A stretch of 59,054 bases of DNA from JADJWR01 sp964509545 (GTDB taxonomy: Bacteria > Pseudomonadota > Gammaproteobacteria > Burkholderiales > Burkholderiaceae_F). The stretch covers positions 1 to 59,054 of the forward strand of contig CAZDXQ010000019.1 of NCBI GenBank assembly GCA_964509545.1, written 5' to 3'. The position numbers and the translations under genes were made by a program. The notes below the pieces were generated by a model. It searched no databases. It saw nothing but the letters and a program-made list of their open reading frames with translations, and was not told the origin of the DNA. This document shows, piece by piece, positions 41,597 through 52,890 of this stretch (positions within the stretch are counted from its first letter, which is position 1; each line of letters begins with the position of its first letter).

Positions 41597-44323
41597 ATGC
41601 AAAGCAATACAGTTGCCCAATTCGCTGCCGAGCTGAAGGTGCCACCCGCACTGCTGCTGGAGCAGCTGCGTGCGGCCGGCGTCGACAAGCGTGGCGAGAA
41701 CGACGGCCTGAGCGAGGCGGACAAGGCCCGCCTGCTCGATTCGCTGCGCCGGGCGCATGGCGGCGCGGCGCCTGAGAAGAAGAAGATCACGCTGACGCGC
41801 AAGCAGACCTCCGAGATCAAGCAGGCCGACGGCACCGGCCGGGCGCGCACGATCCAGGTCGAGGTGCGCAAGAAGCGCACCTTCGTCAAGCGCGATACCG
41901 AGGTCGACCTCGAAGCCGTGCCGGCGGCGCCGGCCGCGCCGGTGGTCGACGAGGCCGAGCTGCGCAAGCGCGAGGAAGAGGCCCGCCGGCAGGCGGAACT
42001 GACGGCGCGGCAGGCGGCCGAGGCGAAGGAACGCGCCGAGCGGGCACAGCGCGAGATCCTCGAAGCGCAGCGGCGCGAGCAGGAAACCGTGGCCGAGGCG
42101 TGGGCGCGCGAGGAGGCCGAAAAGGCGGCGCTGGAGAAGGCGCAGGCCGAACACGCGGCGGCCGAAGCGGCGGCACGCGAGGCGCAGGCCCAGCAGGAGC
42201 GCGCCCGCCGCGCGGTCGAGGCCGAGGTGGCAGCGATCAAGGACATGATGGCGGCGCCGAAGCGGGTGCTCAAGGCGCCTGAACCGGCACCGGCCGCGGC
42301 GACCGGCACGCTGCACAAGCCGACGGCGAAAGCCGAGGCCAAGCCGGCCGAAGCGAAGAAAGAGGAGAAGAAGCCCGGCGTCAAGGAAGTCAAGTCGGGC
42401 AAGCTGGCGTCGAGCTGGTCCGAGGACGCGGCCAAGAAGCGGGCGTTGAAGACGCGCGGCGACGTCAGCGCCGGACGCAGCGTCGGCTGGCGCGGCCCGC
42501 GTGGAGGCCGACGCGGCGAGAAACACGAGGAGCGGCCCGCCGTGGTGATGCCGGCCGAGCCGATCGTGCGCGACGTGGTGGTGCCGGAGACGATCACGGT
42601 CGCCGATCTGGCGCACAAGATGGCCGTGAAGGCCTCCGAGGTGATCAAGGTCCTGATGAAGATGGGCCAGATGGTCACGATCAACCAGATGCTCGACCAG
42701 GACACGGCGATCATCATCGCCGAGGAGATGGGGCACAAGGCGATGGCAGCGCGGCTCGACGATCCGGAGTCGCTGCTGGCGGCGGCCGGCGTCGAGGTCT
42801 CCGAGGCACCGCTGGAGCCGCGGCCGCCGGTGGTCACGATCATGGGCCACGTCGACCACGGCAAGACCTCGCTCCTGGACTACATCCGGCGCACCAAGGT
42901 GGCGGCCGGCGAGGCCGGCGGCATCACCCAGCACATCGGCGCCTATCACGTCGAGACGCCGCGCGGCATCGTCACCTTCCTCGACACGCCGGGCCACGAG
43001 GCGTTTACGGCCATGCGCGCCCGCGGCGCCAAGGCCACCGACATCGTCATCCTGGTGGTGGCCGCCGACGACGGCGTGATGCCGCAGACCAAGGAGGCGA
43101 TCGCGCACGCGCGCGCCGCCGGCGTGCCGCTGGTGGTGGCGCTGAACAAGATCGACAAGCCCGAGGCCAACCCCGACCGCGTCAAGCAGGAACTGGTCGC
43201 CAACCAGGTCGTGCCCGAGGAGTACGGCGGCGACTCGCCGTTCGTGCCGGTGTCGGCCAAGACCGGGCAGGGCATCGACGACCTGCTGGAAAACGTGCTG
43301 CTGCAGGCCGAGGTGCTCGAGCTGACGGCGCAGAAGGACGCGCCGGCCAAGGGCCTGATCATCGAGTCGCGGCTGGACAAGGGACGCGGCCCGGTGGCTA
43401 CCGTCCTGGTGCAGAGCGGGACGCTGAAGCGCGGCGACGTGGTGCTCGCCGGCGCCGCCTTCGGCCGCGTGCGTGCGATGCTCGACGAGAAGGGCAAGGC
43501 CGTGCACGACGCCGGGCCGTCGATCCCGGTCGAGATCCAGGGCCTGTCTGACGTTCCTGCGGCCGGCGACGAACTGATCGTGCTCGGCGACGAGCGCAAG
43601 GCGCGCGAGATCGCGCTTTATCGCCAGGGCAAGTTCCGCGACACCAAGCTCGCCAAGCAGCAGGCGGCCAAGCTCGAGAACATGTTCGAGCAGATGGGCG
43701 AAGGCGAGGTGCGCACGCTGCCGCTGATCATCAAGGCCGACGTGCAGGGTTCGCAGGAGGCGCTGGTGCACGCGCTGAGCAAGCTGTCGACCGAAGAGGT
43801 CAAGGTGCAGGTCGTGCACGCGGCCGTCGGCGGCATCTCCGAGTCCGACGTCGGCCTGGCCACGGCGTCGAAGGCGGTGATCATCGGCTTCAACGTGCGC
43901 GCCGACCAGCAGGCGCGCAAGATGGCCGAGGCCGGCGGCGTCGACATCCGCTACTACAACATCATCTACGACGCGGTCGACGAGGTGAAGGCGGCCCTGT
44001 CGGGCATGCTGGCGCCGGAGAAACGCGAGCAGGTGCTGGGGCTGGTCGAGATCCGCCAGATCTTCCGCGTGCCGAAGGTGGGGTCGGTGGCCGGCTGCAT
44101 GGTGCTCGATGGCCTGGTCAAGCGTGGCGCCAATGCGCGCCTGCTGCGCGAGCAAGTGGTGATCTGGACCGGCGAGCTGTCGTCGCTGAAGCGCTTCAAG
44201 GATGACGTGCGCGAGGTCAAGGCCGGCTTCGAGTGCGGCCTGAGCCTGAAGGGCTACGACGACATCAAGGAAGGCGACCAGCTCGAGATCTTCGAGGTGC
44301 AGGAGGTGGCGCGCACGCTGTGA
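41597..44323 (+). CDS. infB: Translation initiation factor IF-2
   Basis: A 908-residue GTPase that delivers initiator tRNA. The N-terminal domain (VAQFAAELKVPPALLLEQLR) and a long charged Ala/Glu/Lys linker (about 60-330, including many AEA/EAR stretches) precede the G domain with GHVDHGKT at 417-424, DTPGHEAF and NKIDKPEA, then domains II-IV ending in LSLKGYDDIKEGDQLEIFEVQEVARTL. ATG at 41597 is preceded by GAGG. The distance of 48 bases from nusA fits one operon. Confidence 0.97.
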   Translation: MQSNTVAQFAAELKVPPALLLEQLRAAGVDKRGENDGLSEADKARLLDSLRRAHGGAAPEKKKITLTRKQTSEIKQADGTGRARTIQVEVRKKRTFVKRDTEVDLEAVPAAPAAPVVDEAELRKREEEARRQAELTARQAAEAKERAERAQREILEAQRREQETVAEAWAREEAEKAALEKAQAEHAAAEAAAREAQAQQERARRAVEAEVAAIKDMMAAPKRVLKAPEPAPAAATGTLHKPTAKAEAKPAEAKKEEKKPGVKEVKSGKLASSWSEDAAKKRALKTRGDVSAGRSVGWRGPRGGRRGEKHEERPAVVMPAEPIVRDVVVPETITVADLAHKMAVKASEVIKVLMKMGQMVTINQMLDQDTAIIIAEEMGHKAMAARLDDPESLLAAAGVEVSEAPLEPRPPVVTIMGHVDHGKTSLLDYIRRTKVAAGEAGGITQHIGAYHVETPRGIVTFLDTPGHEAFTAMRARGAKATDIVILVVAADDGVMPQTKEAIAHARAAGVPLVVALNKIDKPEANPDRVKQELVANQVVPEEYGGDSPFVPVSAKTGQGIDDLLENVLLQAEVLELTAQKDAPAKGLIIESRLDKGRGPVATVLVQSGTLKRGDVVLAGAAFGRVRAMLDEKGKAVHDAGPSIPVEIQGLSDVPAAGDELIVLGDERKAREIALYRQGKFRDTKLAKQQAAKLENMFEQMGEGEVRTLPLIIKADVQGSQEALVHALSKLSTEEVKVQVVHAAVGGISESDVGLATASKAVIIGFNVRADQQARKMAEAGGVDIRYYNIIYDAVDEVKAALSGMLAPEKREQVLGLVEIRQIFRVPKVGSVAGCMVLDGLVKRGANARLLREQVVIWTGELSSLKRFKDDVREVKAGFECGLSLKGYDDIKEGDQLEIFEVQEVARTL

Positions 44324-44461
44324 TGACGGGCGATGCAGCCTGCGGCTGCGCCGACGGCCGGATTTGCCGTCTTTGATGAGTCGCGCCGCAATGGTGCGCG
44401 CGGCTTGATTCTTCGGCGGTGCGGCCGCCGCGTCCCTCACCACCGCGCGCTGCGCGAAACG

Positions 44462-44824
44462 ATGAAGCGCTCGACGAAACCCCAGCGCGGCCAGCGCATC
44501 GCCGACCAGATCCAGCGTGATCTTGCCGAACTGATCCGCACCGAGGTCGGCGATCCGCGCGTCGGCCTGGTGACCATCAGCGGCGTCGAGGTCTCGCCCG
44601 ACTACGCGCACGCGAAGGTCTACTTCACGGTCATCGGCGCCGAGGCCGAGGTCGCGGTCAGAGGACTGAACTCGGCCGCCGGGCATCTGCACAACCTGCT
44701 GTTCAAGCGCCTGCGCATCCACACCGTGCCGCGGCTGCATTTCGTGCACGACACCTCGGTCGAGCGCGGCTTCGAGATCGACCGGCTGATCGATCAGGCC
44801 GTCGGCCGCAGCGACGCGAAGTAG
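44462..44824 (+). CDS. rbfA: Ribosome-binding factor A
   Basis: A 120-residue cold-shock 30S maturation factor. KH-type fold blocks are RGQRIADQIQRDLAELIRTEVGDPRVGLVTISGVEVSPDYAHAKVYFTV split across the domain, and the C-terminal LRIHTVPRLHFVHDTSVERG. ATG at 44462 is the usual family start; the frame upstream to 44333 has no homology. The 138-base gap after infB is larger than usual but contains no terminator I can see. Confidence 0.95.
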   Translation: MKRSTKPQRGQRIADQIQRDLAELIRTEVGDPRVGLVTISGVEVSPDYAHAKVYFTVIGAEAEVAVRGLNSAAGHLHNLLFKRLRIHTVPRLHFVHDTSVERGFEIDRLIDQAVGRSDAK

Positions 44825-44833
44825 GGGCGCGGC

Positions 44834-45745
44834 ATGGCGTCGATGAAGCGACCGCAAGGCGACCCGGTCGATGGCGTGCTGCTGCTGGACAAGGCGGCCG
44901 GAATGAGTTCGAGCGCCGCGTTGGGCAAGGCGCGCCGCCTGCTCGGCGCGCGAAAAGGCGGGCACACGGGCACGCTCGACCCGCTGGCGGGCGGCCTGCT
45001 GCCGCTCGCCTTCGGCGAAGCGACCAAGTTCTCCGCCGACCTGCTCGATGCCGACAAGGCCTACGAGGCACGGGTGCGTTTCGGCATCACGACCAGCACC
45101 GGCGACGGCGAAGGCGAGATCACCGGCTGCAACGCGGTCGAATTCGGCCCCGGCGACCTGCAGGCCGCGTTGCCGAAGTTCACCGGCACGATCGTGCAGG
45201 TGCCGCCGATGCACTCGGCGCTGAAGCATCGGGGCCGGCCGCTGTACGCGTTGGCGCGCGAGGGTCGCGTCGTCGAGCGGCCGCCGCGCCTGGTGCGCAT
45301 CGACCGGCTGCAACTGCTCGGCCTCGAAGGCGACGAGGCGCTGTTGCGCGTCGACTGCAGCAAAGGCACCTACGTCCGCGTGCTGGCGGAGGATCTCGGC
45401 GCGGCGATGGGATGCGGCGCTTATCTGGCCGGGCTGCGCCGCACCCGCGTCGGCGCGCTGACGCTCGACGGTGCGCTGACGCTGGCCGAACTCGAAGCGC
45501 TGGACCTGCAGGCGCGGCGCGCCCGCCTGCTTGCGCCCGACGCGCTGCTGGCGAGCCTGCCTCGTGTGCAACTGGGCGAGCGCGATGCCGGCCGCTTCGC
45601 GCTCGGGCAGCGGCTGCCGCTGGCCATGGCGCCGGCGGCAAGGGTGCGCGTCTACGGTCACGACGCGCGGCTGCTCGGCGTGGCCAGCGTCAGCGAGGAC
45701 GGCGTTCTGGCGCCGAAGCGGCTGATCCATTTCGCCGCGCACTGA
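44834..45745 (+). CDS. truB: tRNA pseudouridine-55 synthase TruB
   Basis: A 303-residue enzyme making pseudouridine 55 in tRNA. Catalytic Asp49 is in GHTGTLDPLAGGLLPLAFGEATKF, with the upstream GDPVDGVLLLDKAAGMSSSAALGKARR block and downstream IVQVPPMHSALKHRGRPLYALAREG and CSKGTYVRVLAEDLG motifs. The C-terminal PUA-like part is present. It follows rbfA by nine bases and precedes typA by about 20, completing the operon. Confidence 0.96.
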   Translation: MASMKRPQGDPVDGVLLLDKAAGMSSSAALGKARRLLGARKGGHTGTLDPLAGGLLPLAFGEATKFSADLLDADKAYEARVRFGITTSTGDGEGEITGCNAVEFGPGDLQAALPKFTGTIVQVPPMHSALKHRGRPLYALAREGRVVERPPRLVRIDRLQLLGLEGDEALLRVDCSKGTYVRVLAEDLGAAMGCGAYLAGLRRTRVGALTLDGALTLAELEALDLQARRARLLAPDALLASLPRVQLGERDAGRFALGQRLPLAMAPAARVRVYGHDARLLGVASVSEDGVLAPKRLIHFAAH

Positions 45746-45764
45746 TACGGATGAAGGAAACGCC

Positions 45765-47663
<1,899 letters not shown>

Positions 47664-47695
47664 GCGAGCGGCGCGTTTTGGGCAAGCCGCTGGCG

Positions 47696-48616
47696 ATGCA
47701 CGAGGCCGCGCCGGCAGCGGCCAGGACGGCCGCTTCGGCGCACCGGCGCGCGATCGTCCTGATGATCGTCGCGGCGACGTTATGGAGCATCGCCGGCGTG
47801 GTCACCCGCCATCTGACGCCGGCGCTGCAGGTCGATGGCCGCTTCGAAATCACCTTTTGGCGCAGCCTGTTTGCGGCGCTCTTCGTCGGCGGCTATCTGC
47901 TGTTGGTCCGCCGCGAAGGCCTGCGGCCGGTCCTCGCCACCGGCTGGCCGGGCGTGATCTCCGGGATGATGTGGGCGGTGATGTTCGTCGCCTTCATGGT
48001 GGCGTTGACCTTCACGACGGTGGCCAACACGCTGCTCGTGCTGAGCCTCGGGCCGCTGATCACCGCCCTGCTGGCAAGGGCGGTGCTGGGATCGCCGATC
48101 CCGCCGCGCACCTGGGCCGCGATCGCGGTGGCGACGGCCGGCATCGTCTGGATGGCCGCGCAGGCGGCACCGGCGGCAGCGGCGGGCCAGCCCTTGCTCG
48201 GCATGCTGATCGCATTTGCGGTGCCGATCGCCTCGGCGATCAACCTCGTCACGCTGCAGAAGACGCGGGCCCGCGTCGATCTGGTGCCTGCCGTGCTGCT
48301 CGGCGGCGCCATCTCGGCCGCATTGATGCTGCCGCTGGCCTTGCCTTGGCAGGCGACCGCGCGCGACGTGCTGCTGCTGGCGACCCTCGGCTTCTTCCAA
48401 CTGGGCCTGCCATGCATGCTGATGGTCGTGGCCGCGAGGCGGCTGTCGGCGCCCGAGGTATCACTGCTGGCGTTGCTCGAAGTCGTGCTCGGCCCGCTGT
48501 GGGCGTGGCTCGGCGCCGGCGAAGTGCCGGCCAAAGCCACCTTTGCCGGCGGCGCACTGGTGCTGGGCGCGCTGGTGCTGAACGAACTGGCGGCGCTGCG
48601 CGCCAACCGGCGCTGA
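47696..48616 (+). CDS. DMT-family (EamA) transporter
   Basis: A 306-residue inner-membrane protein with ten predicted helices in two five-helix halves, the EamA pattern. The N-terminal half opens with AIVLMIVAATLWSIAGVVTRHL and has the FEITFWRSLFAALF block; the second half contains LLALLEVVLGPLWAWLGAGEVPA, the DMT signature near the last helices. The substrate (amino acid, nucleotide sugar or drug) cannot be told. ATG at 47696 was chosen; sequence upstream in the frame overlaps typA and lacks support. It ends before a convergent gene. Confidence 0.9.
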   Translation: MHEAAPAAARTAASAHRRAIVLMIVAATLWSIAGVVTRHLTPALQVDGRFEITFWRSLFAALFVGGYLLLVRREGLRPVLATGWPGVISGMMWAVMFVAFMVALTFTTVANTLLVLSLGPLITALLARAVLGSPIPPRTWAAIAVATAGIVWMAAQAAPAAAAGQPLLGMLIAFAVPIASAINLVTLQKTRARVDLVPAVLLGGAISAALMLPLALPWQATARDVLLLATLGFFQLGLPCMLMVVAARRLSAPEVSLLALLEVVLGPLWAWLGAGEVPAKATFAGGALVLGALVLNELAALRANRR

Positions 48617-48757
48617 GGCCGAATAGTTCTGCGCGGCCCGATCCCGCGCCGGCGCCACTTTCCGTGAGCACCCGTGCGCGTCCGCTTCGTTGCACAACCC
48701 GGGCACAGGCGGTCGCGCGACCCGTAGAGCGATCCGTACGGCGCCTGAGGAGCCTTC

Positions 48758-49888
48758 TTAACCGCGGACGTGCAGTTCGTCGGCGGCAAAGACGAGGTCG
48801 AGCGGCTCGATCAGCAGGCGCTTTTCGCCGCGCTCGACCGAGCCGGCGACCCAGCCCGCGATGCCGGCGGCAGCGGCGATCTCGACCACGCGCGCGGCAT
48901 CGCCGGCAGCAACGAACAGTGCAAAGCCGGCGCCCATGTTCAGGCTGCCATAGGCCTCGCGGTCGTCGATGCGGGCCTGCTGGCGGATGAACTGCAGCAC
49001 CGGCGGCACCGGCGGCAAGGTGTGGATCCGGTAGGTGAACGCGCCCGGGTGTCGCATCAGCTTGCGCCAGCCGTGGCCGGTGATGTTGGCGCAGTAGTGC
49101 GGCACGATGCCGGCGGCGGCCAAAGCCTCGGTCACCGGCGAGTACAGCACCGTGGGTGCCAGCAGCGCTTCGCCGTACGTCGAACCGTCGTCGAGCGCTG
49201 TCGCATAGCCCTGCGGCAGCCGCTCGGCCAGCTTGCGCGCTAGCGACACGCCATTGGCATGGATGCCGCTGGAGGCGAGCAGCACGATGGCGTCGCCGGC
49301 GCCGAGCTTCTCGCCGAGCGTCAGCCGCGACTTCGGCCGGACCAGGCCGACGCAGGAGGCGGCGAGATCGATGCGTCCTTCGGCGACGACGCCGGCCAGC
49401 GCCGGCGTCTCGCCGCCGCCCCAGGCCACGCCGCAGCGGTCACAGGCCAGCTTCCAGCCGGCGACCAGGTCGCGGGCGCGCGCCTCGTCGTCGAACCAGT
49501 CGGCGCCCCCGGCGGCCCAGTAGGCGTGCACCGACACCGGCGTGGCGCCGACGGTGATGATGTCGTTGATCGCCATCGCCAGCGTGTCCTGCGCGATCAG
49601 GTCGTAGTGGGAGCGGCCGCTCGTCGCGCGCATGGCATCGGCGACCAGCGCCTTGGTGCCCAGGCACTCGGTGATCGACGCCAGATAGAAGTCGCCGCAG
49701 TCGACGACGTAGGCCGACTCGCCGCGGGAAGCGCCGACCTCAGCCAGCCCGTGCCGCGCCAAGTTGGACGCGGTGGCCGCGGCCGCCTGTTGCGCGAGGA
49801 TCTTCAGCGGGTCGATCCGGCCGTAGTCGACGCCCGCCTGACCGTAGGTCAGTGCCTCGCCCGGCGATAATTGCGACGGCTGCACCAT
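48758..49888 (-). CDS. PurM-like phosphoribosylaminoimidazole synthetase-family protein
   Basis: A 376-residue PurM-fold enzyme. Recognisable features are the substrate-binding DCGDFYLASITECLGTKALVADA region, DLIAQDTLAMAINDIITVGATP, the AWGGGETPAL loop and the C-terminal ASSGIHANGVSLARKL with ANITGHGWRKLMRH. The usual PurM N-terminus is replaced by MVQPSQLSPGEALTYGQAGVDYGRIDPLK, so it may be a PurM paralogue with a changed substrate rather than the housekeeping AIR synthetase. Genome-wide presence of another purM would decide. ATG at 49888 follows the family start; the frame to 50665 shadows the TPR gene. Confidence 0.8.
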   Translation of the reverse strand: MVQPSQLSPGEALTYGQAGVDYGRIDPLKILAQQAAAATASNLARHGLAEVGASRGESAYVVDCGDFYLASITECLGTKALVADAMRATSGRSHYDLIAQDTLAMAINDIITVGATPVSVHAYWAAGGADWFDDEARARDLVAGWKLACDRCGVAWGGGETPALAGVVAEGRIDLAASCVGLVRPKSRLTLGEKLGAGDAIVLLASSGIHANGVSLARKLAERLPQGYATALDDGSTYGEALLAPTVLYSPVTEALAAAGIVPHYCANITGHGWRKLMRHPGAFTYRIHTLPPVPPVLQFIRQQARIDDREAYGSLNMGAGFALFVAAGDAARVVEIAAAAGIAGWVAGSVERGEKRLLIEPLDLVFAADELHVRG

Positions 49889-49896
49889 GCGCGGCG

Positions 49897-50676
49897 TCAG
49901 TCCTCGAGTTCGGCCTTGGCCAGTTCGACATCGAGCCGTTCCATCGCGTCGAGCGGTGTGCAGGCGGCGGCCTCGGCGTACAGCTTCTCCGCCTTGGCCA
50001 GCCCCTTCTTGCCTTCGAGCATCACCAGGCCATTGGCGTATTCGATCCGCGCGATCGCCGAATCGGGCGCGAGCTTCAGCGCTGTTTCGTACAGCTTCAG
50101 GCCGGTCTCTTTCTTCGCGCCATAGGTCAGTCCGCCGATCATGGCGCCCACCTTGTCGATCACCTCGGCGTGATACGAGGCCAGTGCAATCGTCGCATCG
50201 GCGTGCTTCGGCGCCAGCTTCAGCGTCGTTTCCAGGCTGGCCTTCACCTTGCCGCCGATGCCCTGCGCCAGCGCCTTGGCGATCGAGATCACCTGCGCGT
50301 AGCGGCCCAGCGCATAGGCCTGCCAGTAGAAGGCGTTCGGGTTCTTCGGCTCGGCGGCCTGCTGCTTCTCGGCCCGTGAGGCGACTTCCTCGAACAGTGC
50401 CAGCTTCTTCTTCTCGTCTTCCTCGAGGTAGTTGGCATAGATGGCGGTGGCCTTGTTGGCCACCGTGATGCCGGCGCCGCCGGCACCCAGTCCGGCCTCG
50501 GCCGCCTTCTGGAAGTCGCCGGCATGGAAGGCGATCCACGCCTCGAGTACGGCACCGTCCTTCGGCAGCGGCTCCTGGTCGCCCGCATGCAGTCGATTCC
50601 AGGCTTTCTTCAGCGATGCGGTGGTGTACGCGTACTTGGCATCCGCATAGGGAAACTTGGCCCAACCCTTCGCCAT
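49897..50676 (-). CDS. TPR-containing protein, TRAP T-component-like
   Basis: A 259-residue, largely helical protein with tetratricopeptide-like repeats (for example ALEAWIAFHAGDFQKAAEAGL-type helices and TTLKLAPKHADATIALASYHAE, then ALKLAPDSAIARIEYANGLVML). No signal peptide or membrane helix is seen, so it is likely cytosolic. It lies 8 bases upstream of the PurM-like gene, indicating an operon, and 22 bases after the TetR gene. Function unknown; protein-protein contacts are likely. Confidence 0.72.
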   Translation of the reverse strand: MAKGWAKFPYADAKYAYTTASLKKAWNRLHAGDQEPLPKDGAVLEAWIAFHAGDFQKAAEAGLGAGGAGITVANKATAIYANYLEEDEKKKLALFEEVASRAEKQQAAEPKNPNAFYWQAYALGRYAQVISIAKALAQGIGGKVKASLETTLKLAPKHADATIALASYHAEVIDKVGAMIGGLTYGAKKETGLKLYETALKLAPDSAIARIEYANGLVMLEGKKGLAKAEKLYAEAAACTPLDAMERLDVELAKAELED

Positions 50677-50698
50677 CGTCGACCTCCTCGCTTGTGGT

Positions 50699-51358
50699 TC
50701 AGCCTTCCAGGTACTTCGCCGCCAGCTGTTCGAACAGCGCGCGCGCGTCGCCGACGAGATAGGGCGCGGTCAGCGACATCACCTGGTAGCAGCCGCGCGC
50801 CAGCGCCGCGCCGACCACCGCCGGCTCGCTGAAGTGGCGCGGGTTGCGCACGTACTCGTAGGACAGCCAGTAGGTCGCCACCACGACCATGTTGATGGCC
50901 AGCGCGTCGTGTTCGGCGCGCGAGGCGCGCAGCAGCTCCTGGTCGGCCAGCCCGTCGGTGAGCCAGCGCGCCATCCTGACCTTCTGCGCCAGCAGTTCCT
51001 TGAAACGCATCTCCAGCGTGCGATTGTTGATCAGCAGGTTGTTCAGGTCGCGGTAGAAGAAGCGGTATTTCCAGATCAGCTCGAACAGCACGTGCAGGAA
51101 CAGCCACGCATCCTCGACGTTCGGCTTGCGATCCTCGGGCACCGTCAGCAGCCGGTCGATCTCGCGCTCGAACTGCTGGAAGATGCTGTTGATGATGTCG
51201 TCTTTGTTCTTGAAGTGGTAATACAGGTTGCCCGGCGAGATGCGCATTTCCTCGGCGATGATCGTCGTGTTGACGTTCGGCTCGCCGTAGGTGTTGAACA
51301 GCTGCAGCGACAGCTCGAGGATGCGTTCGCGGGTGCGACGCGGCGCTTTGCGTTCCAT
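50699..51358 (-). CDS. TetR-family transcriptional regulator
   Basis: A 219-residue repressor-type regulator. The N-terminal helix-turn-helix RERILELSLQLFNTYGEPNVNTTIIAEEMRISPGNLYYHFKNKDDII is textbook TetR; the C-terminal ligand domain is helical with a long middle stretch (LLINNRTLEMRFKELLAQKVRMA). It heads the gene group TetR, TPR protein, PurM-like enzyme and may control it. Homologues near phasin genes regulate PHA or fatty-acid genes, and a phasin is nearby, but the link is only circumstantial. Confidence 0.9.
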   Translation of the reverse strand: MERKAPRRTRERILELSLQLFNTYGEPNVNTTIIAEEMRISPGNLYYHFKNKDDIINSIFQQFEREIDRLLTVPEDRKPNVEDAWLFLHVLFELIWKYRFFYRDLNNLLINNRTLEMRFKELLAQKVRMARWLTDGLADQELLRASRAEHDALAINMVVVATYWLSYEYVRNPRHFSEPAVVGAALARGCYQVMSLTAPYLVGDARALFEQLAAKYLEG

Positions 51359-51645
51359 CGGTCAGGCGCTCGCCGGGCGGCGCTCGGGGGTCCTGCTGGA
51401 TCTTTCTTGTTGCGGACGAGAATAGCATCGCGCCCGGGCGCGGCTCGCCGTCGATGCCGCGGCTGCGCCGGCCGCGGCGGCGCAGCGGCAGCATCGGCTG
51501 CGCCAGGGCTGGGCGGCGCTGCCACGGCAATGGGCTCAATGGCGCGATCAGCGCGCCGGATTCGGCGGCGCGCCGCCGCTCATTGGACTACCCTCCGCGC
51601 TGACGCGCCGCGGGACTTGTTCGCCCTCGGGGCGGCCCTTCGGGC

Positions 51646-52890
51646 TCACGCCACGCCGTGGCCGGCGAGCCAGCGCTGAAGGTCGTCGAGCGTTGCGCTC
51701 AGCGTTCGCGCGGTCTGGCTGGCCGCGGTGTCGATCCGGTACTGCCGCTTGCGGCGCAGGCTCCTGACCAGCGTGCGCTTCTCGTCGCGCAACACGGCCG
51801 CGTCGATGCTCAGGCCGTGGCGCGCCAGCTTCGGCGCCAGTTCATGGCGCCGCTCCCACAACTCGCGGCGCATCTTCTGGTAGGCGTGTTCGCACAGCCG
51901 GTGCCGGCCGGAGTACGAGAACAGGTTGGTGAAGAACATGTCGGCGTCCGACCGGTTCGGCTGGAACAGCACGATGTCGGTGTTGGGGTAGGCCGTCTTG
52001 TAGCGCTCCATTCCGGCGTCGAGCCGCGAGTGGATGATGGCGCGATAGGTCTGCGCCAGCACCACCGGCAGACCGCCCTCGACCAGCTTCTCCAGCCGAT
52101 GGTCGCGCCGCCGTCCGTCCTCGCCAAGGCTGTGGTGGCGCGCGTAGTACGGCACCAGCGGATTCACGCACAGCAGCAGGTCGACGCCGTGCGCGAGCGC
52201 CACCGACGCGTGCAGCGTCTTGCGCAGCGCGCCGTCGACGAAAAAGTGGCCGCCGATGTCCACCGGAGGGAACAGGCCGGGCAGCGCGGACGAGGCCTGC
52301 ACGGCGCGCGAAATTGGGACGTGGTCGACGCCGGCGGCGCCGAAGGCGACCGATTCGCCGGTGTCAAGTTCGGCAGCGACGATATAGAGCTTGTGCCGCA
52401 GCTCGCGAAAATCGTTGGTGCGGCCGGGCGTGCTGAAGATGCGCGACAGGTAGCGGTCGATCTGGTCGCCGTCGAAAAGCCCCGTGGGCAGGGCGCGCCC
52501 GAGCCGTTCCAGCGCCGCCAGCGCATTGCCCGGGCGCGAGACGTAGGCCCAGATAGCCTCGGCGATCAGCGGCGGCAGCGAGGCGATGCGGCGGGCGTAT
52601 TCGCGCAGCGCCGGGCGCAGCAGCAGCGCCGGATCGAAACGGTCTTCGCCGTGGGCGTCCTCGATGAACAGCCGCGACAGCGCCTGAGGCGTGTAGCCGT
52701 TGGCCAACCCGGCGGCGATGAAGCTGCCAGCGCTGACACCGACATAAACCTCGGCGTCGTTGAAGTCGAAGCCGTGCAGCGCCTCGCTCAGCGCCGACAG
52801 CACGCCGATCTCGTAGATCGCGCCCAACGGACCACCGCCGGCCAGCGCGAGGCCGATGCGGGGACGGCGCGACGGGGCGCCGCGGCTCAT
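51646..52890 (-). CDS. Patatin-like phospholipase
   Basis: A 414-residue patatin-fold hydrolase with a serine/aspartate dyad. The oxyanion motif GLALAGGGPLGAIYEIGVL is followed by GVSAG with catalytic Ser53, and the DGA motif has Asp219 (FVDGALRK). It has no signal peptide and may act on membrane or storage lipids; some relatives are found at PHA granules. It lies between the TetR gene and the phasin on the same strand, about 290 bases from the TetR gene. Confidence 0.92.
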   Translation of the reverse strand: MSRGAPSRRPRIGLALAGGGPLGAIYEIGVLSALSEALHGFDFNDAEVYVGVSAGSFIAAGLANGYTPQALSRLFIEDAHGEDRFDPALLLRPALREYARRIASLPPLIAEAIWAYVSRPGNALAALERLGRALPTGLFDGDQIDRYLSRIFSTPGRTNDFRELRHKLYIVAAELDTGESVAFGAAGVDHVPISRAVQASSALPGLFPPVDIGGHFFVDGALRKTLHASVALAHGVDLLLCVNPLVPYYARHHSLGEDGRRRDHRLEKLVEGGLPVVLAQTYRAIIHSRLDAGMERYKTAYPNTDIVLFQPNRSDADMFFTNLFSYSGRHRLCEHAYQKMRRELWERRHELAPKLARHGLSIDAAVLRDEKRTLVRSLRRKRQYRIDTAASQTARTLSATLDDLQRWLAGHGVA

